Of a stretch of 60,272 nucleotides of DNA, positions 18,395 to 28,010 are shown one piece after another. The first letter of the stretch is position 1. Each line of letters opens with the position of its first letter. A program made the position numbers and the translations under genes. The stretch spans positions 501,313 through 561,584 of the forward strand of contig NZ_PPQB01000005.1 in NCBI RefSeq assembly GCF_002902345.1, written 5' to 3'. The DNA is from Staphylococcus arlettae. Lineage in GTDB: Bacteria; Bacillota; Bacilli; Staphylococcales; Staphylococcaceae. The notes under the pieces are model-generated. The model did not search any database. It was not told where the DNA came from and saw nothing but the letters and a program-made list of their open reading frames with translations.

Positions 18395-19312
18395 TTATGA
18401 ATGGTATACGAGTTCAGATGTTACACCAGTTTCATTAATTGTCACTAGTTCTGAGCGACACTGTGAAAATTCATTTTTTAACGCTCTTACTAATTTCCCA
18501 CTTTTTTCCTTGCTTATAAGCGTTAATATGGTAGGACCTGCACCACTAATTACAGTTGCGTATGCTTGATGAGATTTTGCAATTGCTTTAACTTGTGCAA
18601 ACTCCGGTATTAAATGTTGTCGGAAAGGCTCATGAAACCCATCTTGCTCCATCATTTTGCCTGCCAATTCATAATTATGTTGAATTAACGCACTGATCAT
18701 AGTATTACTGATTGCACTATTTTGCACTGCCTTTTTATACGAAAATGTGTCTGGCAGCACATTTCTTGAATCATCTGTACGTAATTCATATGACGGCACT
18801 GTGATAATTACATCCACTTTAGGTGTATCGATACTAGAAACTTCAGTAACATTTTCCACTTCATTATAGTAGCCTAACACTAGACCACCATAAATCGTTG
18901 GTGCTACGTTATCAGGATGTCCCTCAAATTCAGTAGCTAATTGTAATAATTCATACTGCGAGAGCTCAATATCACCAAAATAATTTGCTATGTATAAAGC
19001 ACCAACTAACGCTGACGCTGATGAACCTAAGCCACGTGCTAAGGGAATATCACTGCGCATTTCGATGGATAATGCAGGCAAAACTACATCATATTTTAAG
19101 GCAACTTGTTGTGCTATTTGATAAATATAATGTGATTCGTCTGTAGGTAATCCTTCTACATTCGGACCTATATGATGAAAATGCCATTGTTCATCATTCG
19201 TAATTGTTACTTGTAAATACAAAAATTTATTTAATGCCATACCAATAGAATCAAAACCGACACCTAAATTAGCTGTAGATGCCGGTATTTTGATATTTAA
19301 ACTTTTCACCAT
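18395..19312 (-). CDS. thrB: Homoserine kinase
   Basis: GHMP-family kinase that phosphorylates homoserine, the next-to-last step of threonine synthesis. The 305 residues include the ATP loop [13 protein letters not shown] at 90-102, the N-terminal [15 protein letters not shown] and the C-terminal ISGAGPTIL. Its ATG is one base past the thrC stop, and its AAAGGGG ribosome site lies inside thrC, so the genes are coupled. Confidence 0.97.
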   Translation of the reverse strand: MVKSLNIKIPASTANLGVGFDSIGMALNKFLYLQVTITNDEQWHFHHIGPNVEGLPTDESHYIYQIAQQVALKYDVVLPALSIEMRSDIPLARGLGSSASALVGALYIANYFGDIELSQYELLQLATEFEGHPDNVAPTIYGGLVLGYYNEVENVTEVSSIDTPKVDVIITVPSYELRTDDSRNVLPDTFSYKKAVQNSAISNTMISALIQHNYELAGKMMEQDGFHEPFRQHLIPEFAQVKAIAKSHQAYATVISGAGPTILTLISKEKSGKLVRALKNEFSQCRSELVTINETGVTSELVYHS

Positions 19313-19313
19313 A

Positions 19314-20375
19314 CTATAGTGCCCCTTTAATATAATCTAGAATGCTTTGTCTATCGTTTGGTAGAGGTTTAATAGGGTTATCTAATAATGAAATAGCAGT
19401 ATCTGGGTCTTTTAAACCATTGCCTGTTAATACTGCCACTACTTTTTTACCTTTAGGTAATTTGTTTGCTCGGTGAAGTTTAATCAAACCAGCAATGGAA
19501 GCATTACTAGCTGGTTCACTAAATACGCCTTCTTTAGTTGTCATCAGTTTATAAGCTTCTAAAATTTCCTCATCTTTTACACTATCGATTTGACCATTTG
19601 ATTCCTCCAAAGCATTCGTAGCTTTAGACCAACTTGCAGGGTTACCAATACGTATTGCAGTTGCAACTGTTTCTGGATTTTTCACTACTTTATTTTGAAC
19701 GATAGGTGAAGCTCCTTCTGCTTGGAATCCAAACAATTGTGGTAATTGGGTATTTAATTGATCATGATATTCTTTAAAACCTTTCCAATAAGCTGTAATA
19801 TTACCAGCATTGCCAACTGGAATAGCTAAAATATCAGGTGCCTCACCGTCAAGTTGGTGAACTACTTCAAAAGCACCTGTTTTTTGTCCTTCGATACGAT
19901 AAGGATTAACAGAGTTAACCAACTCAATTTCGCCGTTTTCTGCAACTTCTTTAACAATTTCTAAAGCTTCATCAAAATTTCCTTCTATTGAGACAATTTC
20001 AGCACCATACATAACTGCCTGTGATAATTTACCTAAAGCAATTTTGCCCTCTGGAATTACAACAATTGCTTTTAAACCTGCTCTTGCTGCATAAGCAGCA
20101 GCAGAAGCTGATGTATTACCAGTGGATGCACATATAACAATTTTTTTGCCTTCTTCTTTTGCTTTAGTCATTGCCATAACCATGCCTCTATCTTTAAATG
20201 AACCAGTAGGATTTGCACCCTCATATTTTACGTATAATTCGATATCTAACATTTCTGATAAATTTTCACAATAAATTAAAGGTGTTTGCCCTTCATTTAA
20301 AGTTACTTTAGGTGTATTTTCATTAACTGGTAAAAATGTTTTAAATTCCTCTACTAAACCTTGCCATCTTTTCAT
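19314..20375 (-). CDS. thrC: Threonine synthase
   Basis: PLP enzyme converting O-phosphohomoserine to threonine. The 353-residue short-form protein carries the PLP lysine K61 in TGSFKDRGM, the substrate loop [18 protein letters not shown], and the phosphate-binding IPVGNAGN. The ATG shares one base with the hom stop (TAATG), giving tight coupling. Length and motifs are normal. Confidence 0.97.
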   Translation of the reverse strand: MKRWQGLVEEFKTFLPVNENTPKVTLNEGQTPLIYCENLSEMLDIELYVKYEGANPTGSFKDRGMVMAMTKAKEEGKKIVICASTGNTSASAAAYAARAGLKAIVVIPEGKIALGKLSQAVMYGAEIVSIEGNFDEALEIVKEVAENGEIELVNSVNPYRIEGQKTGAFEVVHQLDGEAPDILAIPVGNAGNITAYWKGFKEYHDQLNTQLPQLFGFQAEGASPIVQNKVVKNPETVATAIRIGNPASWSKATNALEESNGQIDSVKDEEILEAYKLMTTKEGVFSEPASNASIAGLIKLHRANKLPKGKKVVAVLTGNGLKDPDTAISLLDNPIKPLPNDRQSILDYIKGAL

Positions 20376-21664
20376 TATGCATGAACCCCTTCTACTGGAT
20401 ATACTTTATTTACTTGTAAACCTGCCGCTTCAATTGATTGTTGTGGTGAATCGTCTACACCATAAACAATTAAACTTACAGTATCTTGATTTCTTTCTTG
20501 AACATCTAAATTTTTGTGTAATGGTAATGCACCTTTAATAGTTTCTGCAATATCTTTTTCAGTTAAACCTTGCTTGTCTACTACTACATAGTAGTTTTCT
20601 TTCTCTTTTAATGTAATCGTATCAGATTCATCGTCGATCATTTCTTTTGTTTTTTCTGTTTTCAATTCAAAATGTGGCGGCAGTGTGTGTAAATCATATT
20701 CAAAATGTAATGCTACGTTTAATAGATCACTTGCTACGGCACTACCAGTAGCTAAACTACCAGCACCTTTACCATAGAACATAGTTTCACCGACTGCATC
20801 ACCGATTACATAAATTGCATTAAATTCATCTTCTACTGAAGCTAGTTGATGCGCTTTATTTATTAATGTTGGTGCCACAGAAGCATTCACTTTCCCATTT
20901 TCATATGTTCCTTTACCAATCAATTTAATTTTATAGCCAAGTTCATCAGCAACTTTTATGTCTGCTAAACTAACATCACTAATACCCGTGCGTTGCACAT
21001 CAGTTAGATTAATGACCTGATTAAATGATAAATAAGAAGTGATAACCACTTTTCGAGCTGCATCGATACCTTCGACGTCATCAGTTGGGTCCGCTTCAGC
21101 AAATCCTAGACGCTGTGCTTCAGCTAAAGCGTCGTCAAAAGATGTTTCTTCGCGAGTCATCTTACTTAGGATGAAGTTAGATGTACCGTTGAGAATCCCC
21201 ATAAATTTACTAATGTTATTTGCATTTAATCCATTATTAATTGCATTAACTATCGGAATGCCACCTGCAACACTTGCTTCATATTTCAATGCGACACCAT
21301 TTTGTTCTGCTAAATCTTCTAATACTCTTAAATGCACAGCTAGTAGATCTTTATTTGCAGTAATGACATGTTTCTTCTGACTCAAGGCACCTTTCAACCA
21401 ATCTACTGTTGGTTCAATACCTCCCATAACTTCTACTACAATATCTACTGAATCATCTTCTAAAATATCGTTTACATCTTCAGTTAAATGATATTTAGAA
21501 ACATTAATTGGTCTTTTACGTGATTTATCTTTCACTAATATATGTTTAATATTAATATCTTTATTAATCGTATCAATAATTTGTTGTCTATTTTCTTCAA
21601 TAATCTTTACTACACCTGATCCTACAGTACCTAGACCAAGTAATGCTACATTTAATTCCTTCAT
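20375..21664 (-). CDS. hom: Homoserine dehydrogenase
   Basis: NAD(P)-dependent reduction of aspartate semialdehyde to homoserine. The 429-residue enzyme has the N-terminal nucleotide fold [10 protein letters not shown] (residues 9-18), the catalytic stretch [13 protein letters not shown] and [11 protein letters not shown], and a C-terminal ACT domain that usually mediates threonine feedback. CGGAGG precedes the ATG. It is the first gene of hom-thrC-thrB and is divergent from lysC, whose product feeds the same pathway. Confidence 0.97.
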   Translation of the reverse strand: MKELNVALLGLGTVGSGVVKIIEENRQQIIDTINKDINIKHILVKDKSRKRPINVSKYHLTEDVNDILEDDSVDIVVEVMGGIEPTVDWLKGALSQKKHVITANKDLLAVHLRVLEDLAEQNGVALKYEASVAGGIPIVNAINNGLNANNISKFMGILNGTSNFILSKMTREETSFDDALAEAQRLGFAEADPTDDVEGIDAARKVVITSYLSFNQVINLTDVQRTGISDVSLADIKVADELGYKIKLIGKGTYENGKVNASVAPTLINKAHQLASVEDEFNAIYVIGDAVGETMFYGKGAGSLATGSAVASDLLNVALHFEYDLHTLPPHFELKTEKTKEMIDDESDTITLKEKENYYVVVDKQGLTEKDIAETIKGALPLHKNLDVQERNQDTVSLIVYGVDDSPQQSIEAAGLQVNKVYPVEGVHA

Positions 21665-21733
21665 AAGTTCATTCCTCCGATTGTTCTTCTAAAAAATACA
21701 ATTGTTCAGTTGAAAAATACTAGAATATGGTAT

Positions 21734-21762
21734 AGTATAAGTTCATTCCCAAAATTTGTAAA
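21734..21762 (-). promoter_or_regulatory. Promoter of hom-thrC-thrB
   Basis: Minus-strand -35 TTTACA (21757-21762), a 17-base spacer and -10 TATACT (21734-21739), about 70 bases before the hom ATG. No T-box leader fits in this short distance. Confidence 0.65.
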
Positions 21763-21819
21763 GCTCAAGTTGTTGAAACATATTTATATCCTATCATTGT
21801 TATAGGTAAAACTAAACAA

Positions 21820-21834
21820 AATTTTCTGATTTTT
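21820..21834 (+). promoter_or_regulatory. CodY-like site upstream of lysC
   Basis: AATTTTCTGATTTTT matches the CodY motif AATTTTCWGAAAATT at 12 of 15 positions, 18 bases before the lysC ATG. CodY represses aspartate-family synthesis in S. aureus, so control is plausible, but the site is not exact. Confidence 0.55.
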
Positions 21835-21852
21835 TAGAAAGGTTGTAAAATT

Positions 21853-23220
21853 ATGAAAGTAACTAAATTCGGTGGCAGTTCTGTATCTAATGCAGAACAA
21901 ATAAAAAAAGTATTAAATATTGTAAATGCTGATCCAGAGCGCAAAATTGTAATTGTATCAGCACCAGGAAAAAGAACTAGTGACGACACAAAAACAACTG
22001 ATTTGCTTATTCGTTTATATGAAAAAGTAATAGAAGGTTTAGATTATCGTCCTAAGCAAGAAGAAATTATTCAACGTTATGCAGATATTGTATATGCGTT
22101 AGAAATGGATGATGCAATGTTAACTACATTTGATCACACATTGACTCAATATATAGTTAACTTAAAGTCAAAACCATCTCGTCTACTTGATGCGTTATTA
22201 TCTTGTGGCGAAGACTTTAATGCTCAGTTAATTGCTGCATACAATAATAGTCAAGGTATTCCAACACGTTATATTTCTCCTGGTGAAGCTGGTATCGTAG
22301 TAAGTGATTTACCACAAAATGCTCAAATTTTAGATCAAGCTTACGAGAATTTATATCAATTAAGAGATTATAAAGAGAAGTTAATTATCCCTGGTTTCTT
22401 TGGCATATCACGCCAAAATTTTGTAGTGACATTCCCAAGAGGTGGTTCCGATATAACAGGAGCTATTGTCGCTAGAGGTGTCCGAGCAAATATTTATGAG
22501 AACTTCACAGATGTATCGGGGATTTATCGTGCACATCCTGGTATTGTTAAACAACCACAAGTCATTGATGAAATTACTTATCGTGAAATGCGAGAGTTGT
22601 CATACGCTGGATTTGGTGTATTCCACGATGAGGCGTTACAACCTTTACATAAAGATAGGATTCCAGTAGTGATTAAAAATACAAATCGTCCTGATGATTT
22701 GGGTACATTTATTAGACATGATCGAGAGATAAATACTAATAATGTGGTTAGTGGTATTAGTTGTGACACTGGATTTACAGTAATCAACATTAAGAAATAT
22801 TTAATGAATAGACAAGTTGGTTTTACTCGAAAAGTATTAGGTGTTTTAGAAGACTATGATATTTCCTTTGATCATATGCCTTCAGGTATAGACAGTATTA
22901 GTATCATTATGCGCTCCAAAGAAATTAAAAATATTGAAGAACAAGTACTAAATGATATTCGTAAGCACTGTGATGTTGACGAACTAGGAGTAGAACATGA
23001 TTTAGCTGTCCTAATGGTTGTCGGCGAAGGTATGCATAGAATTGTTGGTACTGCTAGCCGAATTACACATGCATTAGCAGAAGCTAATATCAACTTAAAA
23101 ATGATGAACCAAGGTGCATCAGAAATATCGATGATGTTTGGTATCGATGTCAATGATGCTGAAAAAGCGGTAAAAGCAACATATGAATATTGTTATAACG
23201 GTAAGTGTCTATTGACATAA
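21853..23220 (+). CDS. lysC: Aspartate kinase
   Basis: First enzyme of the aspartate family pathway (lysine, threonine, methionine, cell-wall lysine precursors). The 455-residue single-chain kinase opens with KFGGSSV (residues 5-11), has SCGEDFNAQLIAAY and the GGSDITGAI site, and ends in two ACT domains (for example LAVLMVVGEGM and NINLKMMNQGASEISMMFG). It belongs to the YclM-like group, not the alpha/beta overlapping type. AGAAAGG precedes the ATG. It is divergent from hom and shares its regulatory region. Confidence 0.96.
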   Translation: MKVTKFGGSSVSNAEQIKKVLNIVNADPERKIVIVSAPGKRTSDDTKTTDLLIRLYEKVIEGLDYRPKQEEIIQRYADIVYALEMDDAMLTTFDHTLTQYIVNLKSKPSRLLDALLSCGEDFNAQLIAAYNNSQGIPTRYISPGEAGIVVSDLPQNAQILDQAYENLYQLRDYKEKLIIPGFFGISRQNFVVTFPRGGSDITGAIVARGVRANIYENFTDVSGIYRAHPGIVKQPQVIDEITYREMRELSYAGFGVFHDEALQPLHKDRIPVVIKNTNRPDDLGTFIRHDREINTNNVVSGISCDTGFTVINIKKYLMNRQVGFTRKVLGVLEDYDISFDHMPSGIDSISIIMRSKEIKNIEEQVLNDIRKHCDVDELGVEHDLAVLMVVGEGMHRIVGTASRITHALAEANINLKMMNQGASEISMMFGIDVNDAEKAVKATYEYCYNGKCLLT

Positions 23221-23225
23221 AAAAT

Positions 23226-23283
23226 AATCCTTTAAATCTAGCAGTATAATTTTAAAATTATGCTTCGATAGATTTAAAGGATT
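23226..23283. terminator. Bidirectional terminator between lysC and the gene at 23284
   Basis: A 15-base-pair outer stem (AATCCTTTAAATCTA) encloses a second perfect hairpin (ATAATTTTAAAATTAT). T-runs are available on both strands. Confidence 0.85.
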
Positions 23284-23877
23284 TTATATTGCTTTTCTCT
23301 CAGAAATCAATGCTTGATTAATTCGATCATCGCCTACGACCAATCTTAGCATTACAAATTGATAATAACTTAGTGCCTCAATAACGTTTTTATAATTTGG
23401 CAATTGATGATAATCAATGGGATCCAACAATTCATACATTAACACAATTTCAGGTTTAACATAGTCTACGTCCCATTTGATTGAGTGAAAATATATATGC
23501 TTTGCTGGTAACCTAATATCGTTATTTAGTCTAAACATCCAATCATCGCCTTCTGTATCATAGACAATAATAGTTAAAACCATCGTGTCACCATCGTACA
23601 CATTTGCATGCGTCAATGTTTTAAAATCAATTACAGAAAAGTCAGAAGAAGATTGATGCTCATCAAACAGTTTAATCGTAAACGTTTTAGGGACATGTTT
23701 AATTACTTCTGAAAAATACATACGTTCTACACTAATATCAACTTTCTGATTTAAATCAAATGCATCATATAAAAATAATTGTTTAGCGATTTCACCATTA
23801 AATTTAAATATATTTTTCGCTTTATCTATTAACTCATTCATTAAAGGGCTTACGTTTTTAAATTTTTGGTCACACAA
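23284..23877 (-). CDS. Unrecognised protein, possibly nucleotidyltransferase-related
   Basis: A 197-residue protein. The start is a TTG at 23877 with a perfect GGAGGTGA site 5 bases upstream; the longer frame to 23892 begins within that site. It starts MCDQKFKNVSPLMNELIDKA. The C-terminal half has the spacing DDWMFRLNNDIRLP, then DYVKPEIVLMYELLDP, which recalls the region after the catalytic centre of AadA/LinA-like nucleotidyltransferases, but no GSxxxGxxxxxSDxD motif is present, so activity is doubtful. It has a strong promoter with a cre site, which suggests carbon control. The name is tentative. Confidence 0.55.
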   Translation of the reverse strand: MCDQKFKNVSPLMNELIDKAKNIFKFNGEIAKQLFLYDAFDLNQKVDISVERMYFSEVIKHVPKTFTIKLFDEHQSSSDFSVIDFKTLTHANVYDGDTMVLTIIVYDTEGDDWMFRLNNDIRLPAKHIYFHSIKWDVDYVKPEIVLMYELLDPIDYHQLPNYKNVIEALSYYQFVMLRLVVGDDRINQALISERKAI

Positions 23878-23894
23878 AAAGTTCACCTCCAAAA

Positions 23895-23945
23895 AGTAAG
23901 CGTTTCCATTACCTACATTATATAGTTTGTTGGCACATTTTTCAA
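23895..23945 (-). promoter_or_regulatory. Strong promoter with cre site
   Basis: Minus-strand -35 TTGAAA (23940-23945), exactly 17 bases, and -10 TATAAT (23917-23922). Just after the start, plus-strand AGTAAGCGTTTCCA (23895-23908) matches the CcpA site TGTAAGCGTTNNCA at all but the first position. The site would act as a roadblock when preferred sugar is present. Confidence 0.7.
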
Positions 23946-23984
23946 ATCATTATTTTATTAAATTTTGCATGGAATAAAGCAATT

Positions 23985-24437
23985 TTAAAAAGTTCCTAAA
24001 CAATAATAATTTATATTTATAGGTAAGCTTAGCTCGGGTTGATTCATAACATATATGCGTTGTGCATTTTTAATTAATGTTTGTTGAATTGGAGCAACAG
24101 CATGAAACGTCTGAAACAATTGATTTTCTACATAGTATGGTGCTGATATAAAATATTGTTTAATGTTATATTGTTTAAAAGTATCCTGTACACTTTCTCC
24201 TACAAGTACATGAAATGTAGAACAAACAGTGGCAGAAGGTATAATAATGTTAAAATTAGTATACTTACTGACATATTGAATAATATCAGTAGAGAAAGTA
24301 ATGACAGAAATTTTTATATTATTTCTGACTAATGTGTCTATGACATTATATGCAATAGGATGATGATCAAATGCAATCACATCATCATTTTGTATTTCTT
24401 CTTGTAGTATCTTTAATATTGCTTTTGAACTATGCAT
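23985..24437 (-). CDS. DeoR-type sensor domain without DNA-binding domain
   Basis: A 150-residue protein whose layout follows the C-terminal effector domain of DeoR-family repressors: DDVIAFDHHPIA, then ISVITFSTDI, FNIIIPSAT, HVLVGESVQDTFK, YFISAPYY and AQRIYVMNQPE. In DeoR regulators this domain, preceded by a winged helix, binds a sugar phosphate. Here the protein starts at the sensor domain with a good CGGAGGA site, so no helix-turn-helix exists in this frame. It may be a free sugar-phosphate-binding protein or a former repressor. Its neighbour downstream has a cre-controlled promoter. Confidence 0.65.
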   Translation of the reverse strand: MHSSKAILKILQEEIQNDDVIAFDHHPIAYNVIDTLVRNNIKISVITFSTDIIQYVSKYTNFNIIIPSATVCSTFHVLVGESVQDTFKQYNIKQYFISAPYYVENQLFQTFHAVAPIQQTLIKNAQRIYVMNQPELSLPININYYCLGTF

Positions 24438-24708
24438 GACGTTCCTCCGAGTTTGAATTTTAAATATAAAATCGCTACTTTTTTGTACCCTAAAATACTT
24501 TTTATAAGTAAATCTGTGTAAATTTAGTGCAATATAGAAAATTTTTCACGATTTAGTATGCTACTAGTATTGTTATTATAGATACGAGTGTTATTATATA
24601 ATCTATATAATTAAATTTAAAATTAATCATAATTGTGGTTTGAAACAATCCACATTTCACAAGTTAATACTTTTAATTACAAATTTCAATTAGATTAGGA
24701 TGATTATT
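24438..24708. other. Divergent intergenic region
   Basis: AT-rich DNA with promoter-like stretches in both directions, no ORF and one weak hairpin (TGTGG/CCACA at about 24633-24653). Nothing more could be assigned. Confidence 0.5.
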
Positions 24709-25575
24709 ATGTTCCTCACTATTACTCTTTTAATAATAATTATATTATTAATTGTCATACTATTTTTAAACCATCATTTTATGCAAAACAAACTAGATAC
24801 TGAGACGTATGCCAAGACACAGCTCGTAACGAAAATTAGTTCGTTAACGTCAGAAAATACGTATTTAAAAAACGAAATGCTTAATATAGATGCTAACAAT
24901 GACAAACATCATCACGGTATTCGCAAAGCAAAACAAGAATTAACTGACATTATGAATACTTTAATCGATACTGAAAAAATTAACTTTTTCGAAATTATTA
25001 ATACGAGTAGTTTAGCAGTTAGGCATCCCCTATTCGACTATGCACGTCCTTTTGATTATATAGTAATTACTGAAAAAGGGTTATTCAATATTGATGTTAA
25101 AAATTGGAAACAAAAAACATTTTATCACTTTAATGCGGATGCTAATATTACGGCAACTGATGGTGATGATGTAAATACTATTGACCAAGCTGTAGGTAGA
25201 TACATTGCACAACAGTTCCATAGTCAATTCCAATCTACTCATCCTACGAGCTATACTTTTATAGAACGCATTAAAAATAATTCAGTTGTCTATGACTTTT
25301 ACAGTCATGATCCATATAAAGAAGCTGCATCTAACACACAACTGTTAGAAAATAAAATCAAAGAAAAATCGAATCACTCTATAAGCAATATCGGCTTAGT
25401 TTACTTTGCAGATGGCTCTGTTAATTTAATTGACGGTCCTACTAAACGCGAACAATATGCTGAAACTGTATCGTCTAAATCTAATTTACGCGAGGTCATT
25501 ACAAAAACGGTAGAACAATCTACAGAAGCATTATCACAAGAGCAATTCGATAAACTGGTAGCAATATTTAATTAA
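24709..25575 (+). CDS. Membrane-anchored NERD-like protein
   Basis: A 288-residue protein with an N-terminal membrane segment (residues 2-22), a coiled-coil linker and a domain with the NERD-type core HPLFDYARPFDYIVITEKG followed by LFNIDVKNWK, which corresponds to the D...G...ExK arrangement of nuclease-related domains (here D and K are kept, the acidic residue is D). NERD proteins are thought to be nuclease-like but most are uncharacterised. Start at 24709: AGGA is 8 bases upstream; the ATG at 24700 overlaps it. Single-gene unit with a strong terminator. Confidence 0.65.
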   Translation: MFLTITLLIIIILLIVILFLNHHFMQNKLDTETYAKTQLVTKISSLTSENTYLKNEMLNIDANNDKHHHGIRKAKQELTDIMNTLIDTEKINFFEIINTSSLAVRHPLFDYARPFDYIVITEKGLFNIDVKNWKQKTFYHFNADANITATDGDDVNTIDQAVGRYIAQQFHSQFQSTHPTSYTFIERIKNNSVVYDFYSHDPYKEAASNTQLLENKIKEKSNHSISNIGLVYFADGSVNLIDGPTKREQYAETVSSKSNLREVITKTVEQSTEALSQEQFDKLVAIFN

Positions 25576-25620
25576 TTATACAGCCTATAAACAAATCACC
25601 TAAAAACATATAAACAATCA

Positions 25621-25661
25621 AAAAGGTAGTATGTACTCAATTTTAGTACATACTACCTTTT
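25621..25661 (+). terminator. Terminator of the NERD-like gene
   Basis: A perfect 17-base-pair stem (AAAAGGTAGTATGTACT) with a 7-base loop and T-run. Confidence 0.9.
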
Positions 25662-25767
25662 TAATGGTTGAATTTTATTCAAAACTATTAACTGTTGGAT
25701 ACACATAGCAGAAATATTAATAATCGTTAATTTATATGATAATTATAAATTTATGTGGCATTATACT

Positions 25768-25796
25768 TTGTAAATTTTTCATTTTTGAACTATAAT
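25768..25796 (+). promoter_or_regulatory. Promoter of the sugar-porter gene
   Basis: TTGTAA (25768-25773), 17 bases, perfect TATAAT (25791-25796), 30 bases before the ATG. No cre site was seen nearby. Confidence 0.7.
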
Positions 25797-25826
25797 TATT
25801 TTTAATTTAAAAGGGGTTGATTAAAA

Positions 25827-27170
25827 ATGAAAATTACGAAGTATTTGATCTTTATTTTAGGTGCATTAGGTGGTTTATTATACGGTTATGATAACGGTGT
25901 CATCTCGGGAGCGTTATTATTTATAGATAATGATATTCCACTAAACAGTTTTACAGAGGGGTTAGTCGTATCATCAATGTTAATAGGTGCCATTATTGGC
26001 TCCGGTGCGAGTGGTCCCTTAGCAGATAAGTTAGGTCGTCGTCGCTTAGTGCTTTTTATTGCTATTATATACATTATTGGTTCAATCACGTTATTTATTG
26101 CTCCAAATATTACTATTTTAGTAATTGGTCGGTTAATTATCGGTCTAGCAGTCGGCGGATCTATGGCCACAGTGCCAGTTTATTTATCAGAAATGGCTCC
26201 AACTGAATTAAGGGGTTCATTAGGTACGTTAAACCAATTAATGATTACAATCGGAATATTAAGTGCTTACATAGTTAATTATGCATTCGCTGATATTGAA
26301 GGTTGGCGTTGGATGTTAGGTTTAGCAGTCGTGCCTTCAATAATATTACTAATTGGTATCGTCTTTATGCCAGAAAGTCCTAGATGGTTGCTCGAACATC
26401 GAAGTGAACAAGCTGCAAGAGATGTAATGAAAATAACTTTTGATAATAACGAAGAAATTAATACTGAAATTAAGGAAATGCGTGAAATTTCAGCTATTTC
26501 CGAGTCTACTTGGGCAGTAATTAAGTCGCCATGGCTGCGACCAACATTAATTATTGGCTGTATATTCGCGTTATTCCAACAAATTGTCGGCATTAATGCC
26601 ATTATCTTCTATGCACCGACTATTTTTAGTAAAGCAGGTCTCGGAGAAGCTACATCAATTTTAGGAACTGTGGGTATTGGTACTATTAATGTGTTAGTTA
26701 CGATTATAGCAGTATTTATAGTTGATAAAGTTGATCGTAAAAAGCTATTAGTCACAGGAAATATCGGTATGGTCACATCTTTAATTATAATGGCCGTATT
26801 AATTTGGACTATAGGGATTACATCTTCATCGTGGATTATCATTATTTGCTTATCACTATTTATTGTATTTTTCGGTATTACATGGGGACCAATTTTATGG
26901 GTTATGTTACCTGAAATGTTCCCTACACGTGCTAGAGGTGCTGCCACAGGTGTTGCGACACTAGTTTTAAATATAGGAACACTAATTGTAGCGCAGCTGT
27001 TCCCTATATTAAATAATGCTTTAAGTACAGAATGGGTTTTCTTAATCTTTGCCATGATTGGAGTATTGGCACTAGCATTTGTTATTAAATATTTACCTGA
27101 AACAAGAGGTCGTAGTTTAGAAGAAATCGAATATGATTTACGTCTACGTACAGGTGCAAAATCTAAATAA
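25827..27170 (+). CDS. Sugar porter family MFS transporter
   Basis: A 447-residue, 12-helix sugar:proton symporter of the group that includes xylose, arabinose and glucose permeases. Signatures: GGLLYGYDNGVISGAL in TM1, GPLADKLGRRR in loop 2-3, GRLIIGLAVGG, VPVYLSEMAPTELRGSLG, PESPRWLLEH before the central loop, FQQIVGINAIIFYAP in TM7, and PETRGRSLEEIE at the end. Specificity cannot be read; it resembles proteins annotated in coagulase-negative staphylococci. AAAAGGGG precedes the ATG. Regulation by its own promoter; no linked sugar kinase or isomerase in the window. Confidence 0.93.
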   Translation: MKITKYLIFILGALGGLLYGYDNGVISGALLFIDNDIPLNSFTEGLVVSSMLIGAIIGSGASGPLADKLGRRRLVLFIAIIYIIGSITLFIAPNITILVIGRLIIGLAVGGSMATVPVYLSEMAPTELRGSLGTLNQLMITIGILSAYIVNYAFADIEGWRWMLGLAVVPSIILLIGIVFMPESPRWLLEHRSEQAARDVMKITFDNNEEINTEIKEMREISAISESTWAVIKSPWLRPTLIIGCIFALFQQIVGINAIIFYAPTIFSKAGLGEATSILGTVGIGTINVLVTIIAVFIVDKVDRKKLLVTGNIGMVTSLIIMAVLIWTIGITSSSWIIIICLSLFIVFFGITWGPILWVMLPEMFPTRARGAATGVATLVLNIGTLIVAQLFPILNNALSTEWVFLIFAMIGVLALAFVIKYLPETRGRSLEEIEYDLRLRTGAKSK

Positions 27171-27236
27171 AATAAGCTGGCTATAAATTATAAATTAGCT
27201 ACTAAAAATAAGAAGTTCAAAATTTTTACAGTAATA

Positions 27237-27292
27237 AAAAAGTGGGACAAAAACCAAAGTAATCAACTTGGTTCTTGTCCCACTCTTTTTAA
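27237..27292. terminator. Bidirectional terminator between transporter and nuc
   Basis: AAAAAGTGGGACAA and AACCAA pair with TTGGTT and TTGTCCCACT plus T-run. The arm on the right overlaps the nuc stop codon. Confidence 0.85.
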
Positions 27293-27819
27293 CTCCATAT
27301 ATTTTTATGTTCAGCTTTTGCTGCTGATTCAGCTTCTTCAAATAAGTTTCTATATTTACCATTAGGTGCAAAATATTTTTCTCTTGCTAAACCTTCTTTT
27401 ACTAATTGCTCATTAAACATAGTTTGTTTATCTAACCATACATATGCCAGCACTCTACCATATCTATCTTCTTTTTCCTTATCGTATTCTAAGTAGACAT
27501 CCTGATTCGTCAATTTTTCTTTTGAGTAATCTGAAGCTTCTTTTCCATAAGGTTGAACAGGTGTATTGGGTTTAACTGTTTCAGGTGTATCAACACCTAT
27601 TAACCGTATTTTTACAGTTTGATTATCCTTATCCTTAGCAACGAAGGTATCACCGTCTACAACTCGTTCTATATGTACTTGTTCCGCATCTTCAGGTCCA
27701 TTTTTTGAAGACGTTTCGTTATTGCTAAACGGTCCTGTGTGATTAATAAATTGAAATATCAATACTCCTAATACAACTATACTTACAATTATACTTGAAA
27801 CTTTTTTGGTTGATTTCAT
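27289..27819 (-). CDS. nuc: Thermonuclease (staphylococcal nuclease, membrane-anchored)
   Basis: Calcium-dependent nuclease of the SNase family, 176 residues. An N-terminal anchor (residues 9-26, VSSIIVSIVVLGVLIFQF) without a clear cleavage site suggests a surface-bound enzyme like S. aureus Nuc2. Catalytic elements are present: VVDGDTF, KIRLIGVDTPE with Arg and Asp/Glu, and DRYGRVLAYVW with the second Arg. Start at 27819 after AGGTG; a GTG at 27828 overlaps that site. It sits between unrelated genes on the usual staphylococcal map position. Confidence 0.95.
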   Translation of the reverse strand: MKSTKKVSSIIVSIVVLGVLIFQFINHTGPFSNNETSSKNGPEDAEQVHIERVVDGDTFVAKDKDNQTVKIRLIGVDTPETVKPNTPVQPYGKEASDYSKEKLTNQDVYLEYDKEKEDRYGRVLAYVWLDKQTMFNEQLVKEGLAREKYFAPNGKYRNLFEEAESAAKAEHKNIWS

Positions 27820-28010
27820 AGTTGGCACCTACTTTTTTTATTGTCCCGATTTATCATATAAAATAACCATGCAGGCGTCAATATTTACTTCAATATATAT
27901 AAAATAAGTAATGTCTAATTACATATACATCATTTTTGTGACAATCTTTATGAATACATGTTAAATACTATTTTAAATGTTATAATTTTTTTTGAATGGA
28001 GTTGATACAG

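Noticed and set aside
21665..21852. T-box or L-box leader for hom or lysC
   Set aside because: The region is too short (188 bases shared by two promoters), with no T-box sequence and no lysine aptamer.
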